Positions 52,557 through 63,462 are shown, counted from the stretch's first letter. The stretch is DNA of 64,000 nt from Nitzschia putrida (GCA_016586335.1 BLYE01000012.1:558001-622000); one strand, 5' to 3'. The notes: generated from the letters alone by a model not told the origin. Translations and numbers: made by a program.

Positions 52557-53789
52557 ATGAACCGAGTCATATCCACTTCCTTGCTTTCCAAGAAACTGAA
52601 ACTTCCATCGGCTGCTGCCACAAGATCTTTTGCCTCTGCCACGGAAAGGCAGGTCAAGATTGTGGAGGTTGGACCTCGGGACGGATTGCAAAATGAAAAA
52701 GGAGTGATCCAAACCAGCGAAAAGGTGGAGTTGATTCATCGTTTGGCCAAGGCTGGGTGCACCTACATTGAATCAGGAGCTTTCGTGTCTCCCAAGTGGG
52801 TTCCACAAATGGCCGATTCTGTCGAGGTCTTGCAACAATTGACCTTTCCCGATACCCCTGCTCGCCCTACTGTTGCATGTCTTGTACCCAATGTTAAAGG
52901 ATTGGAGTCCTGTGCCAACACTTTCCTCGGCGACTCCACGGATCCTTCGCAACCTCTACGACCGGCTGTGGATGAGATTGCGATCTTTGGGTCGGCTAGT
53001 GAAGCATTCTCACAAAAGAACATTGCATGTAGCATTGATGAATCTATGGAACGATTCAAAGATGTGGTAGTTCAGGCACAGGAGTTTGGTTATTCTGTTC
53101 GAGGATACGTTTCTGCTGTTGTTGCCTGCCCTTACGATGGGCCAATCAAACCTACTCAGGTTGCGTATGTTGTGGAACAAATGTTGGAACTTGGATGTTA
53201 TGAAATCTCCTTGGGAGACACCATTGGAGTGGGGACTCCTGGAACTGTCAATGCCATGCTAAGAGAAGTCTTGGTAAGTTCTAGTATACACTGATGAACG
53301 GAGAATTGAAGTTCACACCATGACCTCTATGTTTTGTGAATCCAATCTAACCTCGTCTCCCAACTTGTGGACCTACCATTACAACAGACGGTAGCTCCAC
53401 CCGATCAGCTAGCCATGCATTGTCATGACACTTACGGCCAAGCCCTTGCCAACATCCTCGTAGGATTGGAGCATGGTATCTACACTATTGACTCATCAGT
53501 TGCTGGACTGGGAGGTTGCCCATACGCCAAGGGAGCGTCTGGAAATGTTGCTACCGAAGATGTAGTTTACATGGTGTAAGTACGATTGATTCTTGCAACA
53601 TGGTTGTTGGTGTATTCAATTTTCTCATCTGTGAGTTCAATGCGTTATAAATCATCAAGGGAGGGTATGGGTATGTCCACAGGAATCGATCTAGATCAGT
53701 TGGTGGATGCCGGAGAGTACATCTGCAACGTTCTCAATAAAGAAACACAAAGCAAGGTTGCACGAGCTCTTCTGGCCAAAAGGATCTAA
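52557..53789 (+). CDS. HMGCL: Hydroxymethylglutaryl-CoA lyase, mitochondrial
   Basis: 344-aa TIM-barrel enzyme that cleaves HMG-CoA to acetyl-CoA and acetoacetate, the last step of leucine breakdown. Exons 52557-53273, 53388-53575 and 53660-53789. The N-terminus is a mitochondrial presequence by composition (no acid, many Ser/Lys/Arg to about residue 28, ending RSFASATERQ). Catalytic elements are all present: VEVGPRDGLQNEKG (Arg for the carbonyl), IESGAFVSPKWVPQMAD, ISLGDTIGVGTPG, metal ligands in LAMHCHDTYGQALAN, and the active-site Cys in AGLGGCPYAKGASGNVATED. The last splice (YMV|EGMGMSTGIDLDQL) restores the usual sequence. Length equals the animal and bacterial-type enzymes plus a presequence. 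The lyase starts about 9.5 kb from the HMG-CoA synthase fusion. Confidence 0.95.
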
Positions 53790-54859
53790 TGCCTATTATT
53801 ATCGTAACTACTAACTACCTCCAGGTAACTCAGATTGTTGCTGCTACTTCTTCGTACTGTTTGTTAGTGCAGTCTTTTTGGTACACCCATCCACAAGAAG
53901 GTGGTACACTGCCAGTAGTATCAGCATCCTCCAGTTGCACCAACTACGGTACTCGTAGCACCCTTTGTACAGCAGAGTAAGAAGTAAGAACCCATCACCT
54001 TGTGGTCGTGCCTGGAATTGTGTCCAGAATTGTCCAGGGTATTCAATGCTCCGCTACTCGTACCGTACGGGATGTTGTTGGAAGCTTACTTTAATTTTCT
54101 TCTTCGTCGTACTAACGTATTATGGTTAGAGCATGTTGCAGAACCCACTGGATATTCACATAGGTTAAAAGAAGATTGTGGGTCAGCAACTCTCCTCCTG
54201 GTAGATCCACAGAAGATCAAGAAGGGGGTTCGAGGTGGTGGTGGTATTGTCGAACATACCAATAATGCGTTGATCGTTGATCTCATCAAGCTAGCAAGAA
54301 GAAGTCATCATCATGACATAATATGGTGAGACAGAAGTGTAGTACCTGCTGGTAGTAGTGGTAGTAGGAGGTAGGAAACACTACTGGTACTCGTACTACT
54401 ACGGGTACTGTGGTTGTGACGGCTTTTGACATTTGTACTTAACTATTCATCGGGCCTCTCCGATGCTACAACGTGCCCATTTCGGCCGATGGTGTCATTT
54501 AGATTTATAGTTCCATCCCACTTCTACTTCTTTGCAATAATCAAAGAATGACTGTGACAGTTGATGAAGAACAATGGGTGCCACGTGTTTCGTCATTGTC
54601 CAAACTCTGAAGTGCCCCGGGCTTTATTCTAAAAGTGAAGTTCGCCGTTGCCTTAATTGTATTGTGCCACCTTTCGAAAAGCTCCGCTTCCCCCCCCCCC
54701 GAAAGCAGCATAGAGGTAGACAACGAGAACTGAGAACCCCCTGTACCTGGTATCTTCAAGAACCTTTCATCTCTCACCAATCACCGAGGCCTGAAAAACT
54801 CACAAAATCACAGTAACAGCAAGAGGAGTAGAATATCCCAACAACTGCAGCGGGGCACC
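53790..54859. other. Longest intergenic gap, no gene seen
   Basis: 1070 nt between two plus-strand genes. Open frames at 54000-54329 (plus) and 54541-54780 (minus) lack good ATGs or any domain. Trinucleotide-like GTA/TAC repeats at 54348-54405 can pair: gtagtagt (54352-54359) with actactac (54395-54402). A run of 11 C lies at 54690-54700, flanked by cttt...gaaag. Confidence 0.4.
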
Positions 54860-55480
54860 ATGGTATTTCGAAGATTTAGAAAGGCAACTGCCACAAGAAA
54901 CGCAGATGACTCAGATTCTGAACCTCGAGTCCGCGGTTTTGGTCTTCGATGGCCTTCAAATCATGCTCATAGACAGTACAAGACTGCTCCGGAGGTTCCC
55001 AAGAGGAGACAAACCATTTGTTTGGGATCAAGCCTGCGTAATACAACTCAAACAAAGAGGTCCTCAGAGTGCAAAAGAAGAGTTTCCTTCGAGTCTGGGC
55101 CACCAGAATCTTTTCCAATTTTGTGTCGTCGTGACTACACGCTGAAAGAAGCCCGGTCCTATTGGTGCCAACAACATGAACTGAATCAAATAATGAGCCA
55201 GTGCATGCAAATCGTCTCAATATCCGACAGAGCAGAGTCTATGGGATTCTGTACCAGGGGCTTGGAGCACTACATCAACTACCAAAGAACAGGAGGGGCA
55301 GGAGATCGGGAATTGCGGTATGATGCATTTGCTTCAGTGTTGGTTTGGGGGAAAAGCTGGTCTACGGAGAAGGTGGCTAGGTTATACAGAATAGCTTCTG
55401 AGCCTTGCCAAAGGGTTGCTCTTGAGCTAGGGAAAAGGGATGAGATGGTCGCTAGGGAGATTCAAGCTGAGAATGCATAG
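54860..55480 (+). CDS. Protein of a diatom-type family of unknown function
   Basis: 206-aa single-exon protein with no membrane segment or signal. A basic, Ser-rich N-terminus (MVFRRFRKATATRNADDSDS...) leads to VSFESGPPESFPIL and then YTLKEARSYWCQQHELNQIM, FCTRGLEHYI and VARLYRIASEPCQRVALELG. The spacing (aromatic YT..E...YW, then a CxRGLEHY motif, an Arg-rich helix, and a C-terminal helix with YR..SE...R.A...G..D) resembles a large group of diatom proteins I recall with YW...E and RGLE motifs; I cannot search to confirm. No function known to me. ATG context (caccATGgta) is good. Confidence 0.65.
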   Translation: MVFRRFRKATATRNADDSDSEPRVRGFGLRWPSNHAHRQYKTAPEVPKRRQTICLGSSLRNTTQTKRSSECKRRVSFESGPPESFPILCRRDYTLKEARSYWCQQHELNQIMSQCMQIVSISDRAESMGFCTRGLEHYINYQRTGGAGDRELRYDAFASVLVWGKSWSTEKVARLYRIASEPCQRVALELGKRDEMVAREIQAENA

Positions 55481-55925
55481 ACCCATGCTTGATCAATTGG
55501 AACTACGATGAGCTGTACACAAACGCTTCCTTCAGCTATTAGCTAAGGGATGTTCACATCCATAAAAATCTTGTACATTTCTTAATCGAGGACATTGCTT
55601 GACTAAAACTAGCGTGCGTACGAAAAGGGAAAGAGTTACAATGAGTGATGTTGCGAAATTGTAGCCATCAACGAGTGAAGAAGGAGTTCTTCACATCACG
55701 TATGGATAGTACGGTACGGTACTTGGTAGAAGAAGGAAGAGTAGGTCGCCGCTGGGTTTTTGTGGTATCTTATGTACGTTACATAGGTATATCTAAACAA
55801 CCAACTCCCAATTCTGCCATCAAGACCCAACGGCCATAGACAAGATACCTCGGATACCAAAACGAAAGCCTCCTGGCAGAAATGTGTTCCATTTTGAATT
55901 CTGACATCGGTAATCCTCTTGCATC
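55481..55925. other. Intergenic region, no gene seen
   Basis: 445 nt between two plus-strand genes, containing a GGTACGGTACTTGGTA stretch near 55711-55727. Nothing else recognised. Confidence 0.35.
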
Positions 55926-56702
55926 ATGGGTCAATGCTCTTCAAAATCTCCAGTTCCTTACGACGTTGTGTCCACCTCGGAGCTTGGCCTACAGGGGATT
56001 GCTGTCTCGAATACCAAGGCTTTCAATCGGGGCCATCGCATAAAGGAAGTATCAGTCAATGGTGTCCAGGGTGTCACCTACCTCACAGATTATCTACCAC
56101 CTCTCAAGACTAAAAGGCAAGGACTAGTTGACGACAATGCCTGTAGGTTGACACACTTCTCTTTTGCCGTGCATGGTAATCCTAGGGGGATTTTGTGCAG
56201 AGCCCTCTTGACGACGAAACACCCAAGGCTTTCAAAAAGCAACCCTCCAACACTGGATTTCGTTTTCCAAGACAATACAAAAATATACGTTGGGTACCAA
56301 TTAAACCCGGGAACAGATTCGAGGAACGGAGAAATTGGTTGGATGGCGACGAGCATTCATTTTGGAAATCAGTCAGTCTCGAAGTATCGAATTCAATGGA
56401 CACGTAGTCAGTTTCCATTTCTAGTACAGCTGTTTGAAAACCAAACACAGAAGACGTGTGTGTCACTTCTCTCATTTGGCCGTGAGAATGGACATGCCCG
56501 AACAATGCACGCATTTCATGGCCACGTTGACTCTGTCATCAAGGCTAGTCAACAAGGCATTTCCCAGGTATTTGCTGTGTTGGATGAAAAAGAAGGCGTT
56601 TTGGCCTTCCAGGATGGCCTGCGAACAGATATTGAAAAGGCAACCTTCTGCCTATTGATCCTGATGCGTGTTCGGTTGTTGACGTTTGAAGCAGAAACTT
56701 AG
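55926..56702 (+). CDS. Unknown protein with N-myristoylation signal
   Basis: 258-aa single-exon protein. The N-terminus MGQCSSKSP fits the myristoylation consensus (Gly2, Ser6, Lys7) with Cys4 available for palmitoylation, so membrane anchoring is likely (inference). The rest looks like a single beta-rich globular domain: GLQGIAVSNTKAFNRGHRIK, CRLTHFSFAVHGNPRGILCR, TLDFVFQDNTKIYVGYQLN, GEIGWMATSIHFGNQSVSKY and ending with a hydrophobic stretch (FCLLILMRVRLLTFEAET). I recognise no family. The alternation of strands and mid-size length could fit a lipid- or ligand-binding beta sandwich, but that is speculation. ATG context is catcATGggt. Its neighbours give no hint. Confidence 0.6.
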   Translation: MGQCSSKSPVPYDVVSTSELGLQGIAVSNTKAFNRGHRIKEVSVNGVQGVTYLTDYLPPLKTKRQGLVDDNACRLTHFSFAVHGNPRGILCRALLTTKHPRLSKSNPPTLDFVFQDNTKIYVGYQLNPGTDSRNGEIGWMATSIHFGNQSVSKYRIQWTRSQFPFLVQLFENQTQKTCVSLLSFGRENGHARTMHAFHGHVDSVIKASQQGISQVFAVLDEKEGVLAFQDGLRTDIEKATFCLLILMRVRLLTFEAET

Positions 56703-57491
56703 GGGGGAGAAGGTTGCAATCACTCCTGGGCAGATCCACCAAACCAAAAAAGCCATGAGCCAGAGACTTCTCTTGTCAAAATGTTTATTTTCTCATTGAC
56801 TGTTCACTTCTCATGCTCTGTAATCTGTCTCTTTGATGAAGCACATTGGGAAACGACTATTTTATCACTTCTTCATTCCACCGCCAAATGGTGGTACAAC
56901 TAAAATGGTTGTAACCACAAGCGAAACAACGGACCCCTACGCTGTTTAAGTTGCAGAAAAGATATTACATTTCAGACCTATAAGAAACTAATCCATAGAT
57001 AGTTAGTACGAGAACAAAAGGACACCACAAGATACTATCCTGCACTTGTATTCCAGACTATCCCTGCAAGTTGAATTGAGTAGGGCGAGTGGCTCCGCTA
57101 TTATAGTATTGCTGTTCTCTGTCGACGAGGGTAATACTAGTAATAGTATCTCTACAATCATAATATTATGACCTTCCTTACCTGCCTATGGCATCGAGAC
57201 AACAGGTATTGCACTTTTCCTGGAACGTGCTTCGTTGTCGAAGATATTGGCCGAGGAGCTCATCGTCGCCGTAGTTGGTACGAGTAGTAGCGGAGAACAG
57301 GTGACAAGGGCTTTTGGAGGCATAATTTACCCACGCGCGAACAGACGCATTCCAGACATCATCAAGACGATGGAGGTGCATCCTCTGTTCTCACAAGCAG
57401 ATCGCGTTTTCAACCATAACCATTCCCAGCTCCGATCCATCGGCATCTCCCCACTCCACGAGAGCTGTCTCACAGCAAGAGCTACCATACA
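56703..57491. other. Intergenic region, no gene seen
   Basis: 789 nt. AT-rich around 57110-57175 (tactagtaatagtatctctac, ataatattatg), a plausible CobT promoter. An ATG-less frame 57235-57519 runs into the CobT start in another frame and is ignored. Confidence 0.4.
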
Positions 57492-58646
57492 ATGTCAAGT
57501 CAGGAAAGCGCACTATTGACTCCTACTCTCGAGCTCCAGTCGGATGCTTCGTTCGTAGAGCGCTATGAAGCAGCTCAGAAATACATTGATAGTTTGGCCA
57601 AGCCAATGGGATCTTTGGGAACCCTGGAGGAATGGGCTGCTAGGTTGTCCGCACTCTACAAGAACCAGCGACCTCCAACCTTCAATCCTTACTGTCTAAT
57701 TTTTGCTGCAGACCATGGTGTGGCGGCCTCCCCCGAGGACGGTGGTGAAAGTTGTTCAGCATTTCCCCAAATTGTGACCCAAAGCATTGTCTTGGCATTG
57801 CACCAAAATGTGGCAGGGGCAACGACGCTGTGCAAAGCCAACAATGTCGGTTTGAAAGTGGTCGATGTCGGTGTTCTTGGCTCGAGAGAATACGGCAGTC
57901 GCGTCGTAGAAGGCACCTTCCGACTCGCCAGTGGAACACGAAACGCGTGTGTCGAAGCAGCGATGACACTAGACGAAGTAGACAAGTTGTTGCAAGCGGG
58001 GAGAGATGCTGTGAAGCTATACGCCACTTCTAGTCAAGCATCTGTCTTATGTATTGGAGAGGTTGGAATTGGCAACACTACGACGTCGTCTATTCTTTTG
58101 GCAGCGATCACAGGAAAGGATATCACTGACTTGGTGGATGGTGGTGCTACCGTTGGCAAGCAAGCTGACACTGCTGTGGTAGAGAAGAAGCGGGACATTG
58201 TTTCGAGGGCGTTGACACGCTTCCGTTCTGAGGCTGGAGCGCAGCCTGATATTCGCACCATTCTGGCAGAATTGGGCGGGGCCGAGATGGTTGCCATGGC
58301 AGGCGCTGTTTTGGAGGCCGCCGAACAGGATCTTCCAGTCTTGGTGGACGGATTCATCGCTTCTACTGCCGCCTTGACTGCATGCCTATTGAAACCTGAT
58401 ACTACCAAGGTCTTGTTTTTTGCTACGCAATCTACCGAACGAGGTCACATTGCAGCCCTGGAAAAAATGGCATCAATCGCCAAAGAACAGGGTCTACCGG
58501 CCCATGGAAAGCCTGCTCTGGACATGGGACTCCGCTTTGGTGAAGGAACTGGTGCCATCATGGCCACTCCTCTGTTTCAGTCCGCTTTGGGCTTGCTGTC
58601 CGATATGGCAACCTTGCAACACATCTTGAGTCAGCTGGCTCCCTAA
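57492..58646 (+). CDS. cobT: Nicotinate-nucleotide-dimethylbenzimidazole phosphoribosyltransferase CobT
   Basis: 384-aa single-exon enzyme that activates the lower-ligand base 5,6-dimethylbenzimidazole by moving ribose phosphate from nicotinate mononucleotide. Family landmarks in order: LAKPMGSLGTLEEWAARLS (substrate loop), CLIFAADHGVAASP, NVAGATTLCKANNVGLKVVD, CIGEVGIGNTTTSSIL, LVDGFIASTAALTACLL, and GLRFGEGTGA with the catalytic Glu at about residue 351. Animals, plants and fungi lack it; several algae use CobT with CobS and CobC to rebuild pseudocobalamin into usable vitamin B12 (known). The ATG (57492) gives a bacterial-like length plus a short N-terminal extension with no clear targeting peptide. 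A bacterial origin of the gene is likely (inference). No codon-use anomaly is obvious. Confidence 0.94.
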   Translation: MSSQESALLTPTLELQSDASFVERYEAAQKYIDSLAKPMGSLGTLEEWAARLSALYKNQRPPTFNPYCLIFAADHGVAASPEDGGESCSAFPQIVTQSIVLALHQNVAGATTLCKANNVGLKVVDVGVLGSREYGSRVVEGTFRLASGTRNACVEAAMTLDEVDKLLQAGRDAVKLYATSSQASVLCIGEVGIGNTTTSSILLAAITGKDITDLVDGGATVGKQADTAVVEKKRDIVSRALTRFRSEAGAQPDIRTILAELGGAEMVAMAGAVLEAAEQDLPVLVDGFIASTAALTACLLKPDTTKVLFFATQSTERGHIAALEKMASIAKEQGLPAHGKPALDMGLRFGEGTGAIMATPLFQSALGLLSDMATLQHILSQLAP

Positions 58647-58881
58647 TATGAGCGCTTATCTTTACTAGACGAACTTTACCATCTAGCTAGTAGTACCAGG
58701 TACTAAGTAGTTATCTTCCTTTTGCGGCTGCTTGTGTTACGATGTATTGAGTATTTATCTTCCACCTCCCATCATCTTAAGACTTTTCGTCCTATAGTTT
58801 ATACTAGCTGGTATGTATATACGATATACTATCAGGTGGACTTGTACCTTCATATACTCGGGTTGGATCTGGAACAAGACA

Positions 58882-61800
58882 ATGGGCAACCGCCCCAAAC
58901 CTCTTGAAGAAGGCGTTTGCAAAAGGAGGGTTGACATTGATTTTCCTACCAATAGAGGAAACCCCCAAATTCGAGACATGAACGATGTTACAGACTTGCA
59001 GCAGGTCCAAAGAAATGCATCAATGACCCAACTGCCTCCGTCACCAGAACACAGGGGACTTTCCAGTGGAGGTCCCCCAGATCTGGATCTCGACGAAGCC
59101 GCACCAGGTGTCGTAGAAGCAACAGCACCCGTGAGAAGACTGAGGTCTATAGCGCGGTACCAATCATTCTTTCCACAGGCTTTGGCGTGTTCAAGTGTCC
59201 TTGCGTCCTCTGCGGACGACAACTTCGACAGCCTACAGCCAACGGCATCCAAATGGCGGAATCCACATTCTGGACCATCTTCACTTGGGGCAGTTGCTGG
59301 GGTACAGGGCGTTGCCCTTTTCCGGCTATCACGACCACATGTTCCACTCTTGATTCTTAGTCATGCCACAAGCACTGGGGCTAAGAATTCCATTTCTTCC
59401 TTGGCATTTGAACCCAAGCATCAATCCAGTTCAGCAACCTCGCTATATTTGGCTGCAACACGTGGATCTGGTGTAATGGTCTGGGATGCCAGCGGCCATA
59501 GTCCCAATCCTCTCATGGGGAGAGTCGGTATGGACCAAGTGGATGCTCCGTCGCTTACTCCATCGGAAAGGATAACATCCATCTCTTGGAAACCATCCAA
59601 TTCAGGCACAACAGTGCCATTGCTGGCGGCCACCACAGCTTCGACGCTTTCTCTTTGGGATTTGCGTGCCTCCTCGACGTCCTTCCAACCAGCTGTCAGA
59701 TTTGCCACTTCCCGAAGTGGGGCATTGCCTGGGCAGAATTCTTCGTTGGTACAGGTGGCGTGCTCCTCCGATACAGACGAGTGTGCAACTATAAACTCTG
59801 ACGGTATTGTTCATATCTACGATATTCGAATGATGGACAGGCTCCGACATGGAAGCCCGCGATCGACTTTTTCAGCACATGAGACTGCGGGTGTTGGGCT
59901 TTCCTACCTCGGTCAAGCATCTTCGTCTGGTTCCCTCACAGACCCGCAATTCTCCCGGTGGATGACTTGGGGACTTGATTCTCCAATTTCCTCGGCGGTT
60001 GTCAAAATATGGACAAAAGGAAATCCCTTGCAAGATTCCCAGTCATCTACAACTTCACCCCATGACGATGATACCCAGTCGCCTGCTCCCCGCACATGGG
60101 GTGCTACAAATGAGTATCGTATGACAGGTCAATGTGTCCGTCCCAACTTGGCCTGTGCTCGAGTGTGTTCCACTTCAGATTCGTACAAAATTATGGCTTT
60201 GGGACATTTGACAGATGATACCAAGACGAATCCAGATGACAGTGAAAGAGTCACTGGTTGGTGGAGCGAGCTGTATTCCATAGACAAGGAGTTGAGCAAT
60301 TCCTCGAGAAAAGAGGACCCCCTGAACCTGTTGTCGTTCGGTTTGAACAAAGAAGCTGGGTTCCAAGGGGGTGATGCTTCAGCGAATGATGATAAGAAGG
60401 CACTTCAAAATGTATTGGGAACAAGGACCCGACTAGGAAACCTGCAAGCCGCTGAACTTGCATTTGCAAGCGCTAGCAAGGAACATTCCGGCGACGACGC
60501 GAAAGAAGATCTCGAGGTCTTGCTCTGTTGCCTCAGCGATACGGGCGTCATTACCACATATGTAAGTTCTGTTGCTTATACTTGGCAAGTGTACTACTTT
60601 CATACTAACCCTTTCTTCACAGGCTCTTCCTGAAGCAACATCTGATGGAAACTCATTTGGAGGTGAGACACCCACTCTTACGAGGCGAGGAAGTTTATTC
60701 CGGACCGCATTCCCAGCTTCCAACCAGGCAAGAGTCTATGCAGAGGCAAAGGAAGGAACATCATTGAATGATGCCGCTAGTTTTTGGGGGTCAACGAGAA
60801 GTGGACCGGCGGAAATGGGTTTGAATCATGGTGAGGAGCGGCGACTCGGACCTACGTCCCCGACCAAATTGGATAAACATGAAGATACTTTGGGAGCCTC
60901 CGGCCGTGATATTGGGGATGGAGGTGCAATGCCGTTTGATATGGAAGTACCTGTTGCTTACGGATCAGTAAAAGCCGATGATGTAGCCAACCCACAAATT
61001 GGCATCACGGATATTACCACTGGTGCCACAGTGACAGCCACTGGACTTGGTGGTGTTCTGGAGGATAACGATCCTAACACAAGCGAACCAGTGCCAACGA
61101 CTTCGATTATGGAACGCATTGAGACTGAACGTATTCCATGTCCTCGCTTGTGTGGGGCTGTGTTTGGAAAGGGCAATGGTGGTCTTGTTGTGTTCAACAA
61201 CGGCGAAGTTGGGAAGATGTGGAGTTGGTATCAGCGCATGGGTACTTTCCGGGAGTCGGGAGTTCCGATGGGCAAAGCAGAGGTAACATCGGTACACAAT
61301 GGGCCTGATGCTGGACCTGTCGATTCTATTCCCGGGCAAGGCGACGATGTGCTGGGAAATGTTGGACCTAGAGGAGGGCCTCGAACGCTGAAGGATTTAG
61401 TGAACATGACATCTGCCGCCAAGGAAGTAAGTGTGAAACAATGTTGTGCTCTTGCTACATCAGGGAATTAACTTCGATTCTTGATCATACCAGGCTCAAT
61501 GGGGAGGAGAAAATGCATCTGACGAATCAGATTCAGATGACAGTATTAGTGATGGCGACAACTTTTTCGAGTACGAGAGTATGGCGTCGAACAGTTCAGA
61601 CGAAGATGATGACGGCTTGCCCGCACCCCCACCTGCCGACGATATGTATAAGAGATACTTTGGAGGCAGCCAATTCAAGAAGGGCACTGTAGAAAGATCT
61701 GATCCTGCTACCTCTCATTCGCCATCAAAAACTAACCAATCTGTGCCTCCGGTCCGCAAAATTCGGAACCTACCAGGTCCTTCCTCAGATATGCTTGCCC

Positions 61801-63460
61801 CTGTGGTAAGCCTCATGCACAAATATGACAAAGACATTCTCAGCCACCAGAGTATTGAGTTGGCGAAAGGTTGGGAGCTTGGTCCTTGGTTCACCGAAAG
61901 TTCGGAGCTGCAGGATTACTTTGCTGTGGAGGAGGATGTTCAAGAAGAAAAGACAGACCCAGAGGATTCCAATGCTAATGGTATGTACCTACACTACTCG
62001 TTCGTCTTTTGACTGTTTGCCCACTACTTACACTGCCTCTGATGTAGTTGGACTTCCCCACTACCGGTACCTACAAGAACCTTTGAAAGGTGGGCTCCCC
62101 AAACGAAATGACAAGAAATTGACCAGAACCAAGTCAGATGGGAACCTGCAGGTACGCTTTCGCAAGAAGTTTCACGATACACAGAGCCCCGATATTTCAC
62201 GTCACGGGAGGCCGATTGTTATCCCGGATGTTGTTCGCCCCAATGTAGAGGAGTCTATGAAATTCTTCAAGAACATGTTCACTCATCAACATGAAGGTGG
62301 GGCCTTGGGATTTTCGACATTATTGTCACCTCCAGACAGCCCCCATAGTCGTAAGTAATTGGACTTGTGCTCTTGTCTTTGGGAGATAATTCTGGCAACC
62401 GCTCACACATTGTCTCTTCCCAGTATTCAAAAAAGGTAGCCCAAAAAACCGTGTTACTTCTCAGAGCATTGCAGCTGTACAAGAGGGAGTCGGGAGGTCT
62501 TGGAAGATTGGCCCTCAAGCCAAATTGGGCGTCTACACCCTTCGTGTCCCTGGAACTAGCGAAAATGAAGGACAGATTCGTGAATTGAACGAGATCAAGC
62601 GCCTTTGCCTCCACAATGCATCCGTCTGTGCTTCACTGAACGAAACCGAGAAACAAGGGGTCTGGGAATTCTTGGCCCAGACGGTCGAACGTCAGGTAGA
62701 AGAAGCAGGGAAACAATCATTTAATGGTTGGGGAGGAAGCGGTGGAGGCGCGTTGGGTGTGGACCTTGTCTCGAACCTCCTTACGTACTATGAATCCTTG
62801 GGAGATTGTCAAATGTTGGCCACCATGGCCTGTGTGTTGAGTGGAGGACGTCGGTCTGCTCATCGACATTTGGGACAAGGCCCTGATGTGGAAGGTCGAT
62901 TTTACTTGCTGCCCTTGGATGCAGACGAAAAGTACGATATGTATATTCGAAATTATGCCGACGTCCTCTATGCCTGGGGTTTGCTGTCCTTGCGGGCAGA
63001 GCTTCACAAACACTTGATTCGGCCTTCCTCGTTGGCTCCCCCCGGCGCTCCACCTTCCTTGGGGAGTGCACAGTCACCTACTTCGGAAGAATCCATGTTT
63101 GATCCTAAGACGGTTCAATTTTCTGGTCGTGCTCCCGGAATTGCTGTCACGTTCCAATGTCCTCGCTGTGGTCATGACACGGATTTCAATTCGAACGTTT
63201 GCAAGAATTGCCTGGACTATGCCTTCCGTTGCAGCTTGTGCGACAATGCCGTGAAGGGATTGTTTACAGTCTGTGATACTTGCGGTCATGGAGGACACAT
63301 GAACCACATGACAGCTTGGTTTGCCAACCAGACTGAGTGTCCTACTGGATGCGGATGCAACTGCACGTTTTCATACAAAGCTGCACAGAGCGGAAACGAA
63401 ACGAAACAACGACACGATCCATTGGGGTCGAGCGATCGCCCAACGGTGGGAGTATTGTAA
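58882..63460 (+). CDS. WDR59: GATOR2 subunit WDR59 (SEA3-like)
   Basis: 1436 aa from five exons: 58882-60561, 60623-61426, 61494-61980, 62048-62350 and 62424-63460. The N-terminal half is WD40-like: LYLAATRGSGVMVWDASG, ITSISWKPSNSG, TLSLWDLRASS, CATINSDGIVHIYDIRMMDR and WMTWGLDSPISSAVVKIW. A Ser/Asp-rich middle follows. The C-terminus identifies WDR59 rather than WDR24: LTYYESLGDCQMLATMACVL, YIRNYADVLYAWGLLSLRAE, then zinc module CPRCGHDTDFNSNVCKNC, FRCSLCDNAVKGLFTVCDTC, GHGGHMNHMTAWF and CPTGCGCNC. I see no clear RWD domain, which animal WDR59 has; the region 900-1050 is too diverged to judge by eye. Start: 58882 (MGNRPKPLEE); an in-frame ATG at 58813 would add an implausible 23 residues. 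The stop lies 2 nt from that of NudC. Confidence 0.88.
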
Positions 63461-63462
63461 CT

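Noticed and set aside
54000..54329. 109-aa plus-strand open frame in the 53.8-54.9 kb gap
   Set aside because: Starts at TTG, no plausible ATG context, composition unlike the real proteins here.
58813..58881. Longer WDR59 start at 58813
   Set aside because: Adds a Trp/Tyr-rich stretch unlike the family; the sequence reads as AT-rich leader.
63074..63307. Minus-strand ORFs inside WDR59 and other long genes
   Set aside because: They are antisense shadows of well-supported coding exons.
58882..63460. WDR24 as the identity of the second GATOR2 gene
   Set aside because: Although VKGLF in the zinc module resembles WDR24, the blocks around GDCQMLATMACVL, ADVLYAWGLLSLRAE and CPTGCGC fit WDR59 better.
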